8,506 bases of DNA from Campylobacteraceae bacterium (lineage in GTDB: Bacteria > Campylobacterota > Campylobacteria > Campylobacterales > Sulfurovaceae). Below are positions 6,107 through 8,506 of this stretch, piece after piece; position 1 is the first letter of the stretch, and every line of letters begins with the position of its first letter. The stretch spans positions 1-8,506 of the forward strand of contig JALSHP010000367.1 of NCBI GenBank assembly GCA_026982175.1, read 5' to 3'. The notes under the pieces were generated by a model, which saw only the letters and a program-made list of their open reading frames with translations, did no database searches and was not told the DNA's origin. The translations under genes and the position numbers were made by a program.

Positions 6107-7487
6107 TTATCCTAAATTTGCTGTAGTAGGACACCCTAATAAAGGTAAAAGTAGCATTGTCTCCTCTTTATCTTTGGACAACTCCATTCAGATAGGTAAT
6201 ACTCCTGGTACAACACAAGTTAAACGAGGATTTCCCCTTAAAGTAGATGGTGAAATTATTTATGAGTTGTTTGATACCCCTGGTTTTCAAAGGGCTAGAC
6301 GGGTTTTTGCTTGGCTAGAAGAGCATGGTGATGTCTCTGCTGACAAACGAGCTGATGTGGTAAGAGAGTTTGTTTTTAAACATAAAGATAGCGAACGGTT
6401 CAAAGATGAAGTGGAGCTACTTGAACCCATTTTAAACGGAGCAGGGATTATCTATGTGGTAGATGCTTCAAAACCGTATGGGGCTGAATATGAAGTGGAG
6501 ATGGAGATACTACGTTGGTGTGGACAACCCTCCATGGCGATTTTAAATCTCATAGGCAATGAGGATTATAGAGAAGATTGGACACGGGCATTGGGGCAAT
6601 ATTTTCGCTTGGTTAGAACCTACAATCCCATGACAGCACGGCACAATGAGCATATAGAACTTTTAGAGAGCATGGCACAACTTAAAGAGGAGTGGACAAA
6701 ACCCATTAAACAAGCCATTAGCATACTCGATGAACTTTATGATAAAAAAGTAGATGAGAGTGTAGAGGTAGTGGTTGATTATATGGTAGAGGTTCTCTCT
6801 TTTGTACATTACCAAAAAATAAAAGAAGAAGAGGCTTCAGGCGAAGAGAAAGAGGAAGCTAAGTTAGCGTATCGTGAAAAAATATTAAAAGTTGAAATAA
6901 AAGAGCGTCAAGCCATAGAAAAGATTTGGAATCATACTGACATTGAAAAAAATGAAGCGAGTTTAGAGCTAGAGAGAGTAGGCTTATTTTCCAAAGAGTC
7001 GGCTTCTATCTTTGGCTTAACGCAAAAAGAGCTTATTGTCACTTCTGCCGCCACAGGAGCAACAGCTGGAGCAGCCATTGATTTACTAGCCGTTGGGCAT
7101 ACCCTGCTTTTGGGGGCATTGGTTGGGGGTGTGGTTGGAGGTGTTGGGGCGATGTTTGGCTTTGACAATCTTTATGAGATGAAAGTTTTAGGACAGAGTA
7201 TTGGTAAACGTGAACTCACCATTGGACCCATGCAAAATCTGAATTTTCCTTATGTTTTGTTGGGTCGCTCTTTGTATCATGCTTCCATGATAGCCAAACG
7301 CTCTCACGCGATGCGTGGTGATTTAGACTTAGAAAATGGCTCATTTACACAAGAGTTAATGGAGGGTGAGAGCCGTAAAGCTTTAGAAAAATTACACCTC
7401 AAACTTCGTAAGGGTGAGGAGCTAAAAGAGGAGACTTTAGAAGAGTATAAAGAGCTGATTAAAAAGCGTTTTTTGACACTTCTTTAA
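6099..7487 (+). CDS. DUF3482-type Era/EngA-like GTPase
   Basis: A 462-residue GTPase from ATG 6099. The P-loop is GHPNKGKSS (11-19). NTPGTTQV (34-41) is a switch-I region like that of Era/EngA, and DTPG (59-62) is the G3 motif. The usual NKxD (G4) is not present; the equivalent place reads LNLIGNED (149-156), so guanine specificity may be unusual. An acidic, charged helical region (about 195-300, with EEEASGEEKEE near 243-253) leads to a hydrophobic glycine-rich stretch (about 313-354). Its GALVGGVVGGVG (339-350) is a glycine-zipper pattern suited to membrane insertion or helix packing. The C-terminus (410-462) is again charged and helical. The gene overlaps the membrane-protein gene by eight bases, so the two are translated together. 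By analogy with the YcjX/YcjF type of GTPase plus membrane partner, it may act at the inner membrane, but that is inference and no function is established. Confidence 0.85.
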   Translation: MSSYPKFAVVGHPNKGKSSIVSSLSLDNSIQIGNTPGTTQVKRGFPLKVDGEIIYELFDTPGFQRARRVFAWLEEHGDVSADKRADVVREFVFKHKDSERFKDEVELLEPILNGAGIIYVVDASKPYGAEYEVEMEILRWCGQPSMAILNLIGNEDYREDWTRALGQYFRLVRTYNPMTARHNEHIELLESMAQLKEEWTKPIKQAISILDELYDKKVDESVEVVVDYMVEVLSFVHYQKIKEEEASGEEKEEAKLAYREKILKVEIKERQAIEKIWNHTDIEKNEASLELERVGLFSKESASIFGLTQKELIVTSAATGATAGAAIDLLAVGHTLLLGALVGGVVGGVGAMFGFDNLYEMKVLGQSIGKRELTIGPMQNLNFPYVLLGRSLYHASMIAKRSHAMRGDLDLENGSFTQELMEGESRKALEKLHLKLRKGEELKEETLEEYKELIKKRFLTLL

Positions 7488-8488
7488 AGCACAATACGCT
7501 CAATATCTTTATGTAATTGTGTCATGAGTTCATACGAGATGGTATTGAGTTGCTTTCCTGCTTTTAAGGCATTGTCAAAGATGCACACCTCATCTTGGCT
7601 ACTCTCTAATGAAACATAATCCATAGAGACTCGCCCTAAAATAGGTAAATTTTCTGCTGTGACAAATGCTTCTAAAGAGCTACTTCGCATCCACCCATCT
7701 CCATAACCTAAGTCATAAGTAGAGATGAGCATCTCTTTTGGGGCGACATAAGTTCCCCCATAGCCTACTCTTTGACCTTTTTTTAGTGTTCGTGTGGCAA
7801 TTTTTTTTGCCCAAAGTGAAAGTACTGGTTTTAAATCTAAAGTTTCATAAATATTAGGGAGTTCAGAGTACCCATAAGCCCCAATGCCAAGGCGAATAGT
7901 CTCCTCCTTATTGCATGGAAGTCGTAACGCCGTTGCCGAGTTAAAAGAGTGAAAATAGATATTGCTTATGCCAAAATTTTTGACAATTTTTTTGACCTCT
8001 TCAAAGTTTTTCTGTTGCCAAAAGAGTTCGCTACTAAGTTCATCGGCTGAACGGTTGTGCGTCATGACTCCTACTAAAATCAGCTCTCTGTGTTCAATGC
8101 GTTCAAGTGCCTCTCTTATCTGTTCTAAAGCCACACCATTTCGGTGCATTCCTGTATCGACTTTGAGTTCGACCATTGAGCCTTGTTCTGCCTTGTCGAT
8201 GTCTTCTAGGCTATTGAGGGCAAAAGAACAAGCCTCATCTTGAACGGCGTAGTCTCCTAAAATGAGTATCTTCTGAAAGTAGGGTTTAATGCGTTTGGCT
8301 TCTTGGTAAGTACGCACCACGGCTTGGGTGAGTCCAAACTCCTGTGAGAGTTGAGCCATAAGTTCTAAGCCATGACCATAAGCATTGTCTTTTAGCACAA
8401 TGCCAATGGCTTCTTTTGAACCTGTTTTTTTTGTAAATTGAGATAGATTATGAAAGAAATTTTCTTTGTTTATTTTAATAAATGCCAT
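7484..8488 (-). CDS. alr: Alanine racemase (PLP-dependent)
   Basis: A 334-residue alanine racemase converting L-alanine to D-alanine for peptidoglycan, in the cytoplasm and as a dimer. The PLP lysine is K33 in LKDNAYGHG (32-40). KVDTGMHRNGV (109-119) carries the conserved Arg 116. THNRSADE (143-150), HSFNSATAL (180-188) and RLGIGAYGY (199-207) form the barrel phosphate and substrate region. The second catalytic base is Y243 in VGYGGTY (241-247). LGYGDGW (260-266) and GRVSMDY (285-291) belong to the C-terminal beta domain. All catalytic residues are present. It is shorter than the usual 360-390 residues, as expected for this phylum, because the C-terminal domain is trimmed. The KDN in place of the common KAN after the lysine also fits Campylobacterota. 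It is convergent with the GTPase gene, sharing four bases. The ATG at 8488 has no Shine-Dalgarno but sits right after a consensus -10. Confidence 0.95.
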   Translation of the reverse strand: MAFIKINKENFFHNLSQFTKKTGSKEAIGIVLKDNAYGHGLELMAQLSQEFGLTQAVVRTYQEAKRIKPYFQKILILGDYAVQDEACSFALNSLEDIDKAEQGSMVELKVDTGMHRNGVALEQIREALERIEHRELILVGVMTHNRSADELSSELFWQQKNFEEVKKIVKNFGISNIYFHSFNSATALRLPCNKEETIRLGIGAYGYSELPNIYETLDLKPVLSLWAKKIATRTLKKGQRVGYGGTYVAPKEMLISTYDLGYGDGWMRSSSLEAFVTAENLPILGRVSMDYVSLESSQDEVCIFDNALKAGKQLNTISYELMTQLHKDIERIVL

Positions 8489-8493
8489 ATATA

Positions 8494-8499
8494 ATTATA
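8494..8499 (-). promoter_or_regulatory. Consensus -10 element directly upstream of alr
   Basis: The minus strand reads TATAAT here, only five bases before the ATG at 8488. Transcription from this hexamer would begin at or within a base or two of the start codon, so the message would be leaderless. The absence of a Shine-Dalgarno fits. The window ends at 8506, so an upstream promoter or operon cannot be excluded. Confidence 0.5.
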
Positions 8500-8506
8500 G
8501 CTAAAG

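Noticed and set aside
6932..7168. Minus-strand Pro/Ala/Thr-rich open frame inside the GTPase
   Set aside because: Its composition is the reverse reading of the glycine/alanine-rich hydrophobic segment, not an independent gene.
7461..7473. AAAAA-GCG-TTTTT as a terminator at the end of the GTPase gene
   Set aside because: The stem is only five A-T pairs inside the coding sequence and has no GC content to halt polymerase.
7962..8243. Plus-strand open frame inside alr
   Set aside because: Antisense shadow of conserved racemase sequence with Ser/Leu-rich composition.

Overview
This AT-rich window looks like chromosome from a Campylobacterota member (the former Epsilonproteobacteria). The main reasons are a CiaB-family protein, a short alanine racemase with the KDNAYGHG form of the PLP-lysine motif, and extended -10 promoters without visible -35 boxes. 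The genus cannot be fixed from the sequence alone. I see no tRNA, rRNA, CRISPR array, IS element or phage module.

Layout. Positions 27-575 (minus) encode an Uma2-family (PD-(D/E)XK fold) protein. It is divergent from tex (681-2783, plus), a complete Tex/YhgF transcription accessory protein, and the 105-bp gap holds two mirror-image extended -10 elements. Next is a CiaB-related gene. Its better start is 2973, set by a strong ribosome binding site, and it stops at 4028, roughly halfway through the usual CiaB length. A 192-bp AT-rich spacer with a hairpin and a palindrome follows. Positions 4221-4655 encode a small methionine-rich membrane protein with a near-perfect heptad coiled coil. Positions 4706-6106 and 6099-7487 are an overlapping pair: a four-helix DUF2868-type membrane protein and a DUF3482-type GTPase. 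The last gene is alanine racemase (7484-8488, minus), convergent with the GTPase and sharing four bases of stop codon with it.

How the genes relate. The only clearly coupled pair is the membrane protein and the GTPase, which probably form a membrane-associated GTPase module of unknown function. The Met-rich coiled-coil protein lies 50 bp upstream on the same strand and may be co-transcribed, but a promoter-like TATAAT inside a small hairpin separates them. Tex (nucleic-acid binding, transcription) and Alr (D-alanine for peptidoglycan) are housekeeping genes with their own promoters. The CiaB-like gene appears to be a shortened relic or a short variant.

The most interesting items are the methionine-based coiled-coil protein, the GTPase/membrane pair with a non-canonical G4 motif, the shortened CiaB, and the symmetric divergent promoter. 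I do not see a convincing wholly new system. The 4221-7487 block is the best candidate for uncharacterised biology.
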